Origin: CAWCDJ01 sp963794265
GTDB taxonomy: Bacteria; Acidobacteriota; Terriglobia; Bryobacterales; Bryobacteraceae
Length of the DNA stretch: 64,000 bases
Assembly (NCBI GenBank): GCA_963794265.1
Contig: CAWCDJ010000003.1
Location: forward strand, 1,488,001-1,552,000
Direction: 5' to 3'
Numbering within the stretch: the first letter of the stretch is position 1; every line of letters starts with the position of its first letter. The translations under genes and the position numbers were made by a program. This document shows, one piece after another, positions 63,846 to 64,000 of the stretch. Under the pieces are notes generated by a model. That model did not search any database and had not been told where the DNA came from. It saw only the letters and a list, made by a program, of their open reading frames with translations.

Positions 63846-64000
63846 TTGTAAAGATTTCCGGAGGGAGCAGCGTTCTGTTCAGGCTGGGGAAACGCCGCCC
63901 TGCCGGAACGCCCGTTTGTGGGAATTTCGGGCGCCCGGCCGGCCCCGTCCGCACTATCGCCAGGGCTCCCAATTGCGTGTTTGACGGCGCACCGGGTGGA
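63846..64000. other. Non-coding window end
   Basis: No gene or RNA is supported in the last 155 bases; the next gene presumably starts beyond the window. Confidence 0.4.

Overview
The window looks like a chromosome segment from a GC-rich, soil-type Acidobacteriota of the Solibacter/Bryobacter kind. Supporting signs are a 1078-residue Oar-like TonB-dependent receptor with an N-terminal carboxypeptidase-regulatory domain, many Tat-exported sugar-active enzymes of DUF families (DUF4038/5060, DUF5054, DUF6259, DUF5916), and the rpoN-hpf-rapZ order. The taxonomic call is inference.

Region 1 (about 1.3-15 kb) is the most unusual part. I read it as a fluoride-response island with five candidate fluoride (crcB-motif) riboswitches, three on the minus strand and two on the plus strand. 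Each has a sigma70-like promoter placed so that transcription starts at or a few bases before the aptamer. The first switch (7541-7592, minus) heads a tightly overlapping operon: crcB, a tandem DUF190 protein, a second DUF190 protein, a dynamin-like GTPase split by a frameshift, a metallophosphoesterase and enolase. The second (1948-2024, minus) lies between enolase and a rearranged hyfC/hyfB formate-hydrogenlyase remnant. The third (8148-8197, plus) precedes a P-loop ATPase. The fourth (9135-9187, plus) precedes two overlapping MutS-like ATPases and carries a visible ribosome-site-sequestering hairpin. The fifth (14871-14923, minus) precedes a second dynamin-like GTPase. Between the divergent operons lie fragments of an RND pump gene (one piece inverted) and of a DUF1080 gene, which suggests assembly by rearrangement. 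A tRNA-Arg(TCT) follows the island.

Region 2 (15.7-24.3 kb, minus) holds housekeeping genes: rapZ, hpf and rpoN, then alanine racemase, a tagaturonate-epimerase-like protein, an NAD-dependent epimerase, a GMC-type oxidoreductase and a small unknown protein. Region 3 (24.4-33.1 kb, minus) has an old-yellow-enzyme reductase, a contiguous glycogen/trehalose block (debranching enzyme, treZ, glgX) and glutamine synthetase with a clear terminator. Region 4 (33.3-40.2 kb, minus) is an ATP synthase operon b'-b-delta-alpha-gamma-beta-epsilon, without a and c, ending in an exported nucleoside hydrolase whose start overlaps the atpC stop.

Region 5 (40.3-64 kb) is accessory: a DHA2-family drug transporter, a dispersed hairpin repeat, a free-standing 5'-3' exonuclease, then mostly secreted enzymes (carboxylesterase, DUF5054, DUF4038/5060, DUF6259, DUF5916, DUF362 and a GHL6-like protein), a methyltransferase, tRNA-Leu(CAA), a TPR protein, a VOC protein and the TonB receptor. 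The receptor gene has a fully consensus sigma70 promoter with a palindrome in its spacer.
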